DNA of 64,000 nt from Gambelia wislizenii. Taxonomy: Eukaryota; Chordata; Lepidosauria; Squamata; Crotaphytidae. Both the position numbers and the translations under genes were made by a program. The stretch spans positions 1,009,501 through 1,073,500 of the forward strand of contig JAUMIR010000015.1 in NCBI GenBank assembly GCA_030847615.1, in the 5' to 3' direction. Of the stretch, positions 21,510-32,049 are shown in pieces. The notes under the pieces were generated by a model. That model was not told where the DNA came from and did no database searches. It saw nothing but the letters and a program-made list of their open reading frames with translations. Every line of letters starts with the position of its first letter. Positions within the stretch are counted from its first letter, which is position 1.

Positions 21510-22790
21510 AAACAAAGGCAATGGTCAATTGCCCCCATTTTTCAGCTGGGAAGACTGAGGCTAACGGGTGGGAGAGTGAGGTCTACTGAGGCCATCTAGT
21601 CTGTCTGTGGCCGAGGCGACTTTAAAACAAACCTTCCCTTTATTCTCTTTTCATGCCTCCCCCCCAAATCTCCACATCTCTCTCTGCACCCTTTTCTATG
21701 AGGACTTCAGCCCCCTTTCCAGAAAAATAAAACCAGCCAATGCATTGCACTATGCGATGGTTCGTTTTAAAAAATAATTAATAAAAAATCTAGCCATTTT
21801 TTAAAAAATTATTTTCAAGACAATGTCTGCTAACATCCAGATAGAAGCAAAGGGGTTGAGTGGAGGGAGAGAGAAAGAAAGCCCTCACATTTAAAAGCAG
21901 TGAGAAGGAATGAGAAAGGGGGGGATTTTTTTTATATATTACAAAAAAAAGTCTAGCGCAGGGAGATTTAGTTCCATCTGAAAGCTGTCGGTGTGAATAA
22001 AAAGCTTTTCTTTGAATCCCGAGTTTAATAGTGAGAGGAGAGAGAGAGAGATTGGTGCCGGGCGCCCCGGGGTTTAATCAGACCTTCATTTGATAAATAG
22101 AGGGAGACAGGGCCTGGAGTGAGGCCTGCGCAACCCCCCCTCGACCGCGTCATCCCTCTCTCGCACGCCGTCCCCCCATGCTGCTCCATCCTCCCATTTC
22201 GTGCCCATCCTGCATCTCTCGGCCTTCGCTTCCTCTGGTCTTTGGGCCGGAGGGGAACGCTTTCTTCCACCACTAGCAGCCCTTTCCCCTTCCCCTGGTG
22301 CGCACTTGTGCCGCACGAAGGTTTGGTGCTCCTGGGGGTGTGCGTTGGGAGACACCATTGCCCACATGGGGGTGGAGGGTGGGAATGCCTGCCACCCCAA
22401 CCAGGGGAGATGGGAAAGGTTGCCCATGAAAACCAGTGGAGAAATGGACACAATTGCGCATGGGGGAGCGGCGAGATGTGTTCCTATGCTCATCGTCATA
22501 GAGGGGGATCTGTGTTATTTTAAAAGCTGAACTTTCCACCAGTGGTGTTATGCAGGGAGTGACACCATCAGAGGGGGTGACACTGAAAAGTCCATAAAAT
22601 TTCGGTGCAGTGTTTCAGCAGAAATGTCTTATTTTTTATAAAAATATCCTTTGCGCTGTGTACAACCGAGTGAGCCTGCCTTCCTTCTTGTGGCATCATA
22701 TACCTAGGCATTTTCCAGTGCATGTCCTTAAGTGTGTGTCCCGTGGATAACTGAAACCACAGGTATTGGTTCCATGGGATACAGGTGTAC
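21510..22790. other. repeat-free interval, AT-rich then GC-rich
   Basis: From 21700 to 22020 it is AT-rich, with homeobox-like TAATTAAT words. At about 22050-22300 it turns GC-rich with many CpG (GGTGCCGGGCGCCCCGGGG). Overlapping frames on both strands of 22.0-22.5 kb follow from low stop density and are not supported as genes. It could be a regulatory block, untested. Confidence 0.4.
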
Positions 22791-22811
22791 AGGTGTGTGT
22801 GTGTGTGTATA

Positions 22812-23152
22812 GAGCCAGCATGCTGTAGTGGTTTGAGTGCTGCTTTACAACTTGTGGAGACCAGAGTTCGAATTCCCACTCAGCCATGAAAACCCACTGG
22901 GTGACCTTGGCAAGTCACATACTCTCAGCCTCATAAAACCCCATGATAGGTCTGTGTTAGGGTTACCGTAAGTTGGAAACAACTTGAAGGCACACAACAA
23001 CAATAACAATATGTATGTATGTTTTAACTGGATTGACTCTTTAATGCTTTTTAAACATTTGTATCACATCCTGTATTAGCTATTTTGTTTTACCTTCCAT
23101 CGTAAGTTTGCTTGAGTCGTATATGTGGAGAAAGGTGGGATACAAATCAAAT
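22812..23152 (+). mobile_element. SINE followed by L2-like 3' end
   Basis: The SINE (22812-23009) has a B-box word GAGTTCGAATTCC and a full tail (GGTTACCGTAAGTTGG, then AACAACAATAAC). A GT microsatellite precedes it. It is followed by an L2-like 3' end (about 23010-23152) finishing GAAAGGTGGGATACAAATC. Confidence 0.8.
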
Positions 23153-23154
23153 AT

Positions 23155-24225
23155 AGGTGGGATGTCAGAGCCATGGGATCATAAGAGAGGGACTTTGAGC
23201 AGGGCTTGCTTGTCATGCAACCAGGTAAGAAGCCACACCTGCTGAAAATTGGCTTTTTCTACACAAGAGCCCTCTCCATTTTTCAATCTGGCAACCAGGA
23301 CATGGGACCAAATGCCCCATTAATCTTTGGCCACCCTTGGGTGCTGCAGAGCAAAGATAATCCAAGCCAAGCCATTGGCGGTGGGGTGCAGGGAGGCCCA
23401 ATCCGGCAGCAGAAAAAGTGTGAATAATTTATCTGTGCGCCACTGCCAAAGTGCTTTCGCAACACGAAGGCGCCTGACACAACATCCCTTTTAAGCAGCA
23501 AAGCTTTTTTTTCCCGGAAGACCAACGCTCTCTCTTTAACATAATGTCACAGCGGGGCGACAAGGAAACACTTTTAAGGGGGCTCTTGCTTCACTTCCTC
23601 CGGTAAAAGTGTCACCTGCCTGGTTGTCTTGGACCAGGGGGGGAAAAATGTGTTCCGGCTTTGTGGCCCAGGGTGGATTTTAGCTTTGGGTTTAGCTATG
23701 TGAACGACAACACTGAGGAATGCTCTAGTTGGGTATCCCTGCATAGCAGAGGGTTGGACTAGATGACCCTTGGGGGTCCCTTCTAAGATTCTCTGTTTCT
23801 TGCAAATAGGAGAGACATGGAGAAAAGGCAGAATGGACAAAGAGAAGGATTACTGTTTGGTGCATGAATTTTTCGGTGCATGAACGGAGTTGTGGGTAAT
23901 ACCTTTATTTATTAAGACCAACCTAAACTTTGCCAAAGTGTGTGAGTATTTTTTTTATTTCCGTAGAGATCTTTATTGGGTTCAATGGTGGAAATCCTTA
24001 AGGGGAGAGGAAAGAAGCAGCAAGGTCCCGAGATCAGATCAGGAGTTGTAGCCAATGTCTCTGCAACTAGAACAACTTCCAAAACAGAGGAGTTTTAATA
24101 ATGGTGGTTAGAGTTAGATTGGCATAACTGTCCTTCCACAAGCAGGTGAAGAAGCCTTTTTATTCCATCAGGCCTTTGAAAACTAACTTTTAAAAAGGGG
24201 AAACAGGCCGTGTATAATGTAGTGG
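23155..24225. other. intron interval with one CR1 tail
   Basis: A sense CR1 3' end lies at about 23725-23805 (GAGGGTTGGACTAGATGACC). The rest is unique in appearance. Confidence 0.45.
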
Positions 24226-24229
24226 ACTT

Positions 24230-24395
24230 TTATTTGTTTTTTCCCCTAATGGTTTATGTTTTTAGCTGGTTTTAATTTTTTTGATGGTTTAATGGCTTTT
24301 AAAAAAACTACTGTGATTTTTTAAAAAAAACTGACCATTTTAACTGTTGCAAACTGCCCTGCATCCCATACTAGGGGGCAAAGTGGGGTATAAAA
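24230..24395 (+). mobile_element. L2-like 3' end
   Basis: It shows the family 3' untranslated pattern, T-rich and then ACTGCCCTGCATCCCATACT, ending AAAGTGGGGTATAAAAAC. Confidence 0.65.
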
Positions 24396-24429
24396 ACTGG
24401 CCAGGCTTTGGACTTCTTCCCAATGCTTC

Positions 24430-24745
24430 CCCTTCCTCCATCTTCTGGGGAACAGACTGCCCTGGAGGGTGGTCTAATCCCCTTCTTTGGAGATCTTTCA
24501 ACAGGGTTGGATGGGGATAATACTACTACTACTACTAATAGTAATATTTATTTGTATCCTGCCCCTCTACAAAATACAATCAGGCCGGCTTAGAGCACTT
24601 AAAATACCTACAAAACCCTCCATCCCACCCGCCCCCTAACAAGCATTTTTTAGGAATGCTTGAGTTGTTTATCCCTCCATGGCAGAAGAGGTTGGACTAG
24701 ATGGCCCTTGGGGGTACATTCCAACTCTTAAGATGCTATGAAACT
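24430..24745 (+). mobile_element. CR1 3' end split by an L2-like insertion
   Basis: The CR1 3' end begins at about 24430, stops at GGATGGGGA (24515) and resumes at AGGAATGCTTGAGTTG (24650). Between them is an antisense L2-like 3' end with ACT repeats at its tail. The uninterrupted sister copy at 63130-63275 shows the empty site. Confidence 0.85.
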
Positions 24746-25017
24746 ATCCTGCAAACAAGGCAGTCAATTGTCCACCAATTTCTTCCTCCTCCACACCCCC
24801 AATCCCATAAGGGAAGTACACACCACCGCCAACCTTGGACCTGGCTCAAGGAGTCAGGATGCATATGCCAAGCCCTTGGTTTTTGGGGTGCTGGGGGGAG
24901 GCAAGAGCTGACGAGTGGGAATCATGCCACTCTGAATATTCTCTGACTGCAACTCCCATCAGGCCTACAGTCCTGTACAGCCAATGGTGAGGAGTGTTTA
25001 TGTCCCTGATGTGGAAG

Positions 25018-25122
25018 GCAGCATGTTGGAGATGCTTTGATTGTGTATTCCAGCATGGCAGGGGGTTGGACTAGATGGCCCTTGGTGGGCTCTTCCAACT
25101 CTATGATTCTATGGTTCTCATT
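25018..25122 (+). mobile_element. CR1 3' terminus
   Basis: The last about 100 bp of CR1, GGGGTTGGACTAGATGGCCC and then ACTCTATGATTCTATGG, is preceded by an old MITE arm (GCAACTCCCATCAGGCCTAC). Confidence 0.75.
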
Positions 25123-25124
25123 GC

Positions 25125-25745
25125 TGGGCTCAAAGAACACACTCTCTCTCTCACACACAGCACAGAATAAAATGAAATCAGCCAGGCTATGTCTGATGCT
25201 GCCCTGAATTTGAAGAGAGGGGTGAGTCATGCAACATTCCCTTCCATGGGTCTCACTGAATCTGTTCCCTCTCCCCCTACCTTGGGGGGTTTGGTGTGGA
25301 GATGCTTCCTCCTCCTCCTCCTCCTTTTAGGCATTTCTCAGCCTAGTTTGAAAATGTCTCTGGTTGCGCCAGGGCGTCCCTCTGGTCTCATGCACCACCG
25401 CTCACTCGCCATTGTTGGAGAGGACTCCAGGGTCCCTAAGGAGGCCACACGGGCATGTGGTGCCCAAAGCCAGGATAACTTTCCAAAGACCCTCTGGAAC
25501 AAGGCAGGGATAGGAGGACAAGGGAAGCTGACCTTTCCCGGCACCACATGGAAATGCACTCTGCATATCGTTTGCATATGTTCTGCATAATTCAGCAGGA
25601 CTTGCTTGCAATCAAGAAGTTGCTAACGATGAGATGGATGGAGCCTAGGATTGCCGGTTCAAGATCATCCCAGGCTCTGAGGTTTCCCCGGACCAACTCC
25701 TGAGGGACAACAGCCCCTAGGGTTGTCATTAAGTGTTGTGTGCAT
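25125..25745. other. intron interval, no element recognised
   Basis: A CTC/CTT microsatellite lies at about 25307-25326. Open frames on both strands (about 25189-25611) show no domain. Confidence 0.35.
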
Positions 25746-25749
25746 TAAA

Positions 25750-26385
25750 TCTCTCTCTGGCTTTTCTTCCAAAACGAAGATTCAGGAAGGACTCACCCTG
25801 CGCTTTCTGATGACTAAAAAGGCCGATCCGAGATAGACAAGTCCGGTTGCAGAAAGCACAGCAGAGGGTCTCCTTGGGTGATGTTATGGGGTTGGACTAG
25901 ATGACCCTTGGTGGTATCCATCCCTCTCTCTCTGGCTTTTCTTCACAAAGAAAGATTCAGGAAGGACTCATCCCGCACTTTCTGCAAGCGCGCTGATGAC
26001 TAAAAAGGCCAATCCGAGATAAACAAGTCCGGTTGCAGAACGCATAGCAGAAGGTCTCCTTGGGTGATGTTTCCGGGTTGTGATTCTTTCTGCGTTGTCG
26101 TTTCTCTTCAAGACTTGTTCGTTGTGAGTTCTCAAATAAGGCTGCAGCATTGTGGATAGTGCGTCTCCATGCCTCCCGATGTGAGGCCAGGGCGGACCAT
26201 TGTTGGTGATCAATTTGGCCGAGCCTGAGATGTTGTTTCAGGGAGTCCTTGTATCACTTTTCTGGAGCGCCCCTCTTACGCTGACCCGTGGCGAGTTCAC
26301 TGTAGAGCAGTATTTTTGGGAGGCGATGGTCCTCCGTCCTAGAAACGTGCCCTGCTCAGCGCAGGGATCACCAGCATTGAGGCCA
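25750..26385 (-). mobile_element. LINE with C-terminal zinc-finger, two antisense pieces
   Basis: A first short piece (about 25752-25880) and a second longer one (about 25928-26365) both carry the complement of the C-terminal finger region (GACTAAAAAGGCC, ATCCGAGATA, AAGTCCGGTTGC). A CR1 tail word (GGGGTTGGACTAGATGACCC) lies between them. The family is described at 36405-36960. Confidence 0.8.
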
Positions 26386-26389
26386 TGTG

Positions 26390-26920
26390 CGTTAAATACC
26401 AACCACACAATTGCTCACAGCTTGTCATTCAAGTACACAGAGAACATATTTTGCTCTTTAGAAATTAAGAGAGATATCTTAGCTAAAAGAGGCTTTTTCC
26501 AAATTAAGGTGAAATGGACAAATTTGATTTCTTTTCACTGACTTGGGGACAGGGGAATAAGGAACATCTAACCTAGCCTACATGGTTCTAGCCAGGCAGT
26601 AGTTGTGGAGCAGAGTGGAAGGTGAGCCCTGGTCCCACATCGAGTGGGAGAGTCAAGGAGGAAGCCAACTAAACCAGTACAGTACATAGACCTCCGGGCG
26701 AGTCTTTGCAAGTTTCAGCCGCCCATCAATTGCACCTTGCTCTATACTTGCTGAGCTGGAGATCTGGACCCAGCTCCTTTCCTCTTGGCTGGAACTGGAG
26801 AATCTGGGATCTGCTAGAGATCTAATGGAGCCTCCTCTCCGACAGGCCTCTTGATGCTACCGGATCATGGGCTGCAAAAGCAAAAGGAGAACCAAAGCAA
26901 AAATCAAAAACAAAATCCAA
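26390..26920. other. intron interval, no element recognised
   Basis: Nothing repeated is seen apart from a CAAAA-rich patch just before the nested MITEs. Confidence 0.3.
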
Positions 26921-27379
26921 GGGTGCATCTACACAGGACCGGTTTAAGGAATTTTGGGCCCACCTGCAATGCTTTATTTTGGGGGGCCCATATGTTTATC
27001 TCAGGTCAGTGTCACCTAACTCAACCTAAGCTATTCACAGTATAGGATATTCAGATTATTACTAATAATGTTTTTGCAGGAGGAGGGTTACTACGGGGCC
27101 CCCACAAGGATGGGGGCCCCTGTAGATGCTGACGCCGCTGATGCCTTAAACCAGCCCTACATCTACATTGTAGAAATAATGCAGTTTGATACCACTTTTT
27201 AAGTGCTATAATGCTATTCTATGGAATCCCGGGCTTTGTGGTTTTACAAGGTCTTTAGCCTTCTCTGCCAAAGCATGCTGGTGCTTCACCAAACTGCAAA
27301 TCCCAGGATGCTGTAGGATGGAGCCATGGCAGTTAAAGTGGTGTCAAACTGCAATAATTCTACAGTGTACATGCAACCC
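26921..27379. mobile_element. hAT-like palindromic MITE carrying a second MITE
   Basis: The outer element begins GGGTGCATCTACA and ends GTGTACATGCAACCC; its arms share AATGCAGTTTGA and GTGGTGTCAAACTGC. At 26934-27159 it is interrupted by a 226-bp element with ends CAGGACCGGTTTAAGG and CCTTAAACCAGCCCTA. The 8-bp word CATCTACA occurs on both sides (26926-26933 and 27160-27167), a clean target duplication as expected of hAT insertion. Confidence 0.92.
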
Positions 27380-27389
27380 AAGTTCTGGG

Positions 27390-28135
27390 TTTTGGCAAAA
27401 CTGGGAGGTAAGAGACGCAGAGAGATGCCAGAAGCAGACGCAATACACCACTTCAGACTTAGCCTAGCAGGCAGAAGAAGATAGTTTGCGATCCAACGGG
27501 GAAGAATTCCTCAAGTCTAGGTAAGAGAGCAGCAAGGATTTCTTTTTTTTCCTCTGAGGCTTGGTTGTCTTGTCAGAGAAAGAACCACAATTTGCTTCCC
27601 TTCCATCATTAATGAATTCCTTCCTAAACATAATTCTTGGGAGTAACCAGGTGCTTGTTCGTGTCCGTAAAAGATCTGTGAGCTGGGCTTTGGCACTGAT
27701 CACAACTAGCTGCACTCTGCATATGCCTAGAAGCCCCCTGGTCCTGCATTCTTTGCTTCTCTTCTTTCACTGGCTGGCGTTTCTTCGTTTTTTTCCCCAA
27801 CTGGTTGGTGAGTTGCACGGCGCCATGATTTCTGTCTTGAAAGTCTTTGTTGACTGAGCAATAAACACACACACACACCCTCGCCTTTAACTCTCTGGGC
27901 AGAAATGATTTCTTGTGATCTATCCTTGCTGTTTATTTTCTTTCCCGGCTCAATAATCGATACAACTGCAGCGCTTTCTCTTATCTGGATAGAAGCAACA
28001 GCCGGCCTAAATGAACTCCCTTCGCTTCCGCAGAGCACTACTTATCATGAAGATAGCTCCGCTTAGCTTTGCAGAAGGCCTGATTTGTGGGTTGCTTGGG
28101 AAATACACACGCCCCTGTGTGTGTGTGTTTGTGTG
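27390..28135. other. repeat-poor interval, possible conserved non-coding block
   Basis: From 27865 to 28080 the sequence is balanced in composition and repeat-free, with CTTATCTGGATAG, CAATAATCGAT and CTTATCATGAAGATAG words (GATA-like). A CA microsatellite lies at about 27867. A GT microsatellite (28118-28136) closes the block. Confidence 0.35.
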
Positions 28136-28139
28136 TGGA

Positions 28140-28375
28140 ATCGCAGAATCCTACAGTTGAAGGGGACCTCAAGGGCCATCTAGTCCAACCCCATTCTGCC
28201 ATGCAGGAATAAACTCAAGAACTCCTGAGAGATTCTCATCCAACCTCTGTTTAAAGACCTCCAAAGAAGGAGAGTCCCCCACGTGGGCAATCTATATTCC
28301 ACTGGAATCATAGAATCTTAGACTTGGAAGAGACCCCAAGGGCCATCCAGTCCAACCCCGTTCTGCCATCTTCGC
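28140..28375 (-). mobile_element. two antisense CR1 3' ends
   Basis: The first (28140-28300) runs from CAGAATCCTACAGTTGAAGG to the C-terminal codons. The second (28308-28372) is a 65-bp tail only. Confidence 0.8.
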
Positions 28376-28547
28376 TCCTCCAAGCTAAAACATGGGCAAC
28401 TTCCTAAGCTGGTCCCCTTAAAGTTAGTGGTTTCCAGATCTTTTATCACATCTTTCTGTGTGCATGTTGTCCACATGGTTGAGCATGTGTTGCCATTGTA
28501 GACTTACTGCAAATATGTGAAACTGCGTATAATACCATAGAAAACCA

Positions 28548-28945
28548 TCTCTCTGGCTTTTCTTCGCAAACGAAGATTCAGGAAGGACTCATCCCGCGCT
28601 TTCTGCAAGCGCACTGATGACTAAAAAGGCCAATCCGAGATAGACAAGTCCGGATGCAGAAAGCACAGCAGAAGGTCTCCTTGGGTGATGTTTCTGGGTT
28701 GTGATTCTTTCTGCGTTGGCATTTCTCTTCAAGACTTGTTCGTCGTGAGTTCTCAAATAAGGCTGCAGCATTGTGGATTGTGCGTCTCCATGTCTCCCGA
28801 TGTGAGGCCAGGGCGGACCACTGTTGGTGATCAATTTGGCCGAGCCTGAGATGTTGTTTCAGGGAGTCTTTGTATCGCTTTTTTGGAGCGCCCCTGTTAC
28901 ACTCACCCGTGGCGAGTTCACCGTAGAGTAGTATTTTTGAGAAAA
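28548..28945 (-). mobile_element. LINE with C-terminal zinc-finger
   Basis: The minus strand holds TFCCAFCIRTCLSRIGLF and HQCACRKRG (CX2CX12HX3C pattern), preceded by HQQWSALASHRETWRRTI. The frame 28578-29066 is open for 162 codons, but its upstream part runs outside the element. Confidence 0.85.
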
Positions 28946-29185
28946 CCATAGAAGGACCTAGAAAATGCCTAGAGAGGACACTTCCCTCGGTACCTGGTGT
29001 GAGTCTATGGACAACATCTGGTGGACGTTGGCCATAAAGTTGCGTTGAAGGACCTTCCAATGCCAAGAGAGACCACCTCTGGTGTGACTCTATGGTCCCT
29101 GAGATGCCTAGAGAGACCTTTTCCCCTCGACCGTGGGTAAGTGAAATTACGGGTATCGATTCTGCGTAAACAGGGCAAGACTTGT
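28946..29185. repeat. tandem mariner-like fragments
   Basis: Words such as AGAAAATGCCTAGAGAGGAC recur (28965, then variants at 29065 and 29100) and match 36280-36410 and 50690-50740, the interior of a mariner-type MITE family. The ends are not clear. Confidence 0.5.
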
Positions 29186-29189
29186 ATAA

Positions 29190-29366
29190 TGATGATGATG
29201 ATATGTGCCTTCAAGCCATTTCTGACTCATGACAACCCTATCTTATCACAGGGTTTTCTTGTTTGGGGGTGGGTGCTGTTGCCTTCCTCTGAGGCTGAGA
29301 GAGTGTGACTTGCCCAGTGTGAACCCTGGTCTCCAGAGTCATAATCCAACGCTCAAACCACGACAG
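29190..29366 (-). mobile_element. tRNA-derived SINE, antisense
   Basis: The tail with GATGAT repeats (29190) is followed by GTGCCTTCAAGCCATTTC and CTCTGAGGCTGAGAGAGTGT and ends in the head complement (GTGAACCCTGGTCTCCAGAG). Confidence 0.8.
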
Positions 29367-29486
29367 CTCCCAACCCTCACCCTCCTTCCAATAGCCCGGA
29401 CACATGCCGAAAAGGAGAATTTCCCCCTGGAGTGGCTCCATTTTCCATCCCACCTTGAACCTAATACGGAGCTTTGTGTAAGATCG

Positions 29487-29870
29487 GGGCTGGTTTAAGG
29501 CACCGGTGGTGTCAGCACCCACAGGGGTCCCCATCATTTTGGGGGGCCCGTAGCAACCCTCCTCCTGCAAAAACATTATTAGTAATAATCTGAATATCCT
29601 GTACTGTGAATAGCTTAGGTTGAGTTAGGTTACATTGACCTGAGATAAGCATACGGGGTCCCCAAAATAAAGCATTGCAGGGCCCCCCAGAATGCCTTAA
29701 ACTGGCCCTGGTTGTAACCCTCCTCCTGCAAAAACATTATTAGTAATAATTTGAATATCCTGGACTGTGAATCGCTTAGGTTGAGTTAGGTGACATTGAC
29801 CTGAGATAAACATATGGGGCCCCCCAAATAAAGCATTGCAAGGCCCCCCAAAATTCCTTAAACCGGTCCT
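29487..29870. mobile_element. GGTTTAAGG-ended MITE, full copy plus partial copy
   Basis: The full copy runs from GGGCTGGTTTAAGGCAC (29487) to GCCTTAAACTGGCCCTG (29711). A second copy lacking its first ~60 bp follows at once (29713-29870) and ends CCTTAAACCGGTCCTG. Both share CAAAAACATTATTAGTAATA with the nested copy at 26934. Confidence 0.88.
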
Positions 29871-29879
29871 GTCTAAAAT

Positions 29880-30520
29880 CAAAAGATGTTGGGGGTTTTC
29901 TGAATCTTTCTTAGAAGGAAATGCCATTTGGAAACAAGGCCTTCCAATTCTTGCTTGTTCTCTCTTGTACATCTTTTCATCTGACAATTTTTATTTTATT
30001 GGAAGTGTATGCATTATTAAGGCTGGGGGAAGGAAGGAAGGAAGGAAGGAAAAAGGGTATTTGTTTCTCCTCCCTCCCCATCTCCGTCGCCACCTTCCTT
30101 CAGCACGCTCTTTAGCCGTGATTACAGTGTGGTTTATCATTTTAATCTACTCGAAATGTCACCAGTACGTGGTGTAATTAAGGCGAGCCAGAGATGGCTC
30201 CCCTGTTGTCCAATGCGGTGCGCAATGCGCGCGCACGCATGCACATACAGAGTATTTTTGCTAAAAGGGACCGTGGATTCAAATGGAGTTCCAAATAAGG
30301 GGGGAAATTTTTATTTTATTCCATTTTACTATCTTACCTACTTAATATCCCACCTTGCTCTGGAAAGGGGCCCAAGGCACTTGCAGGTGAGTTAAAACAA
30401 GGAACGTGAACGAAAAATTAGCACTAGTAAAAAAAGTTTGATAAAACACCATTGAATAAGCTACCATATAAAAATAACTGAATACTTTTAAAAAATATAT
30501 AATTTAAAACCATTTTTTTA
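29880..30520. other. intron interval, possible conserved stretch
   Basis: A GGAA microsatellite lies at about 30030-30050. From 30100 to 30200 a repeat-free patch has GTGATTACAGTGTGG and GTGTAATTAAGGCG. An L2-like tail pattern (CACCTTGCTCTGGAAAGGGG) is faintly visible at 30330-30400. Confidence 0.35.
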
Positions 30521-30523
30521 AAT

Positions 30524-30935
30524 GCAGCTTATGCTTTTTGGGATTCTGGGAGTGGCAGTCCAAAAAGAAGACCCTTCCCCAAGCCCAGAAGGACTGCCAA
30601 GGAATCCCAGGTGCTGTAGGCTATTTTGGCTCAGGGATTCTGGGAGTGGCAGTCCAAAAAGAAGGGCCTTCAACAAGCCCAGAAGGACTGCCAAGGAATC
30701 CCAGGTGCTGTAGGCTATTTTGGCTCGGGGATTCTGGGAGTGGCAGTCCAAAAACAAGCCTGGAAGGACTGCCAAGGAAACCCAGATGCGGCCAGCAATA
30801 TTTCAGAGGAAGGAACTGGCAAAACCACCTCTAAGGAATCCTGACCTAAGAAAACCCGATGAGAAATTCATGGGGTTCCCATAAGTTGACAGGCGACTCA
30901 AGGCACAGACACACACAAGCTCGGATAGAAACACA
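30524..30935 (+). mobile_element. 5S-SINE tail with about 2.7 units of the 94-98-bp repeat
   Basis: The same composite as at 10.8-12.6 kb appears here in the opposite orientation. Units TTCTGGGAGTGGCAGTCCAA, AGCCCAGAAGGACTGCCAAG and CAGGTGCTGTAGGCTATTTT repeat, followed by the SINE tail (AGGAAGGAACTGGCAAAACC, CATAAGTTGACAGGCGACTC). Here AGGCTATTTTGGCTC replaces AGGCTATGCTGGCTG. Confidence 0.85.
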
Positions 30936-30939
30936 GAAT

Positions 30940-31635
30940 CAACTTCTGAGTAGCAAGGCAACACTTATGTAAATTCTATTGACTCAATGAGACTACTCTA
31001 ATAATCTGATTTGGACCAAGGGAAAACTGTAGAGAGTTTCGGGGTGAGCAGGGACCATAAACGGGTGTGCAAAAAGAGCTAATATCCTTTGTTAATGGCG
31101 TCTTAATGAAAGGAGTCTTCGTTAATCAATTAAGCTCTTAAATTTGCATACATTAGCAAAGAATTCAAATAATCATGCTAAGGGCAGCCGAGTTTTGGAA
31201 AGTGCAGCCATGGTTTGCAGGAGAAATTATTTTTTTTTGGGGGGGGGGCGGACTACAACTCCCATTCTGTGCTGAAGAATTCTGGGAATTGTAGTCCCCC
31301 CTCAAAAGTAACTTTTTCTAAGCTCTGTCCAAGGCCATCATTGGATCAGTAACAGATTCTTTCTTTTCCCTGATGGGTTTCCATATTCTAAGGAACCATC
31401 TGCACTTACCATCTGCAGGACTGTAAGTAGCACTTGTATTTAAAGAAATAATTAACATATAAATAAAATATGTTGCCCAATTAATTGGGGGAATGCCTCA
31501 TGAGTTGATTTTTGTAAAAGCAAAGGTTTTTGAGTTCATGAATCTTTCCTACTAGTGGCAAGAAAGGTCCATTTACCAAGAGAGAGGACTGAGTGATGGG
31601 GAGGGTCTCTCAAGCCCCTCTTGTAAGGGAGAAAG
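30940..31635. other. repeat-poor interval, candidate conserved element
   Basis: At 31060-31190 the sequence is AT-rich and non-repetitive, with dense homeobox-type words (TTAATGAAAG, GTTAATCAATTAAGC, TAATCATGC) and an octamer-like ATTTGCAT on about 31143. A fold-back around CTACAACTCCCATTCTG / GAATTGTAGTCC at 31250-31300 is a small MITE remnant. Confidence 0.4.
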
Positions 31636-31640
31636 AGCTC

Positions 31641-31842
31641 TCTACACCAGAGAAATAATGCAGTTTGACACCAATAATGATGTAGCTCCATCCTATGGAA
31701 TCCTGGGATGTGTAGTTTTACAAGGTCTCCAGCCTTCTCTGCCAAAGAGTGCTGGTGCCTCACAGAACTACAAATCCTCCTAGGATTTTGGAGGATGGAG
31801 CCATGGCAGTTAAAATGGCGTCAAACTGCATTATTTCTACAG
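31641..31842. mobile_element. hAT-like palindromic MITE
   Basis: The left end has AGAAATAATGCAGTTTGACA and the right end TCAAACTGCATTATTTCTAC. The interior folds on AATCCTGGGATGTGTAG and CTACAAATCCTCCTAGGATT. It is one uninterrupted copy of the family at 26921. Confidence 0.85.
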
Positions 31843-32047
31843 CATTTCTAAGACTCGAGGAGACCAGTGTTCAAATCCTGGCTCAGCCATGGAAGCCCCC
31901 TGAGTGATCTTGCATGGGTCTCACTCTCTCAGCCTCAAAGGAAAGCAAAGGCAAGGCTAGATCTGAAGGAAATCTTGCCAAGGACACCCCCCCCGATAGA
32001 GTCGCCTTAGGGTTGCTGCAGACTTGAAGGCACACAATGGCAATGAC
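31843..32047 (+). mobile_element. tRNA-derived SINE
   Basis: The head is partial (GTGTTCAAATCCTGGCTCAG as B-box region). The body CTCTCAGCCTCAAAGGAAAG and the tail GTCGCCTTAGGGTTGC and GACTTGAAGGCACAC are clear. Confidence 0.8.
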
Positions 32048-32049
32048 TG

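Noticed and set aside
22025..22539. Overlapping open frames on both strands at 22.0-22.5 kb
   Set aside because: Low stop frequency in GC-rich sequence; no domain, no splice signals in a consistent order, and two strands equally open.
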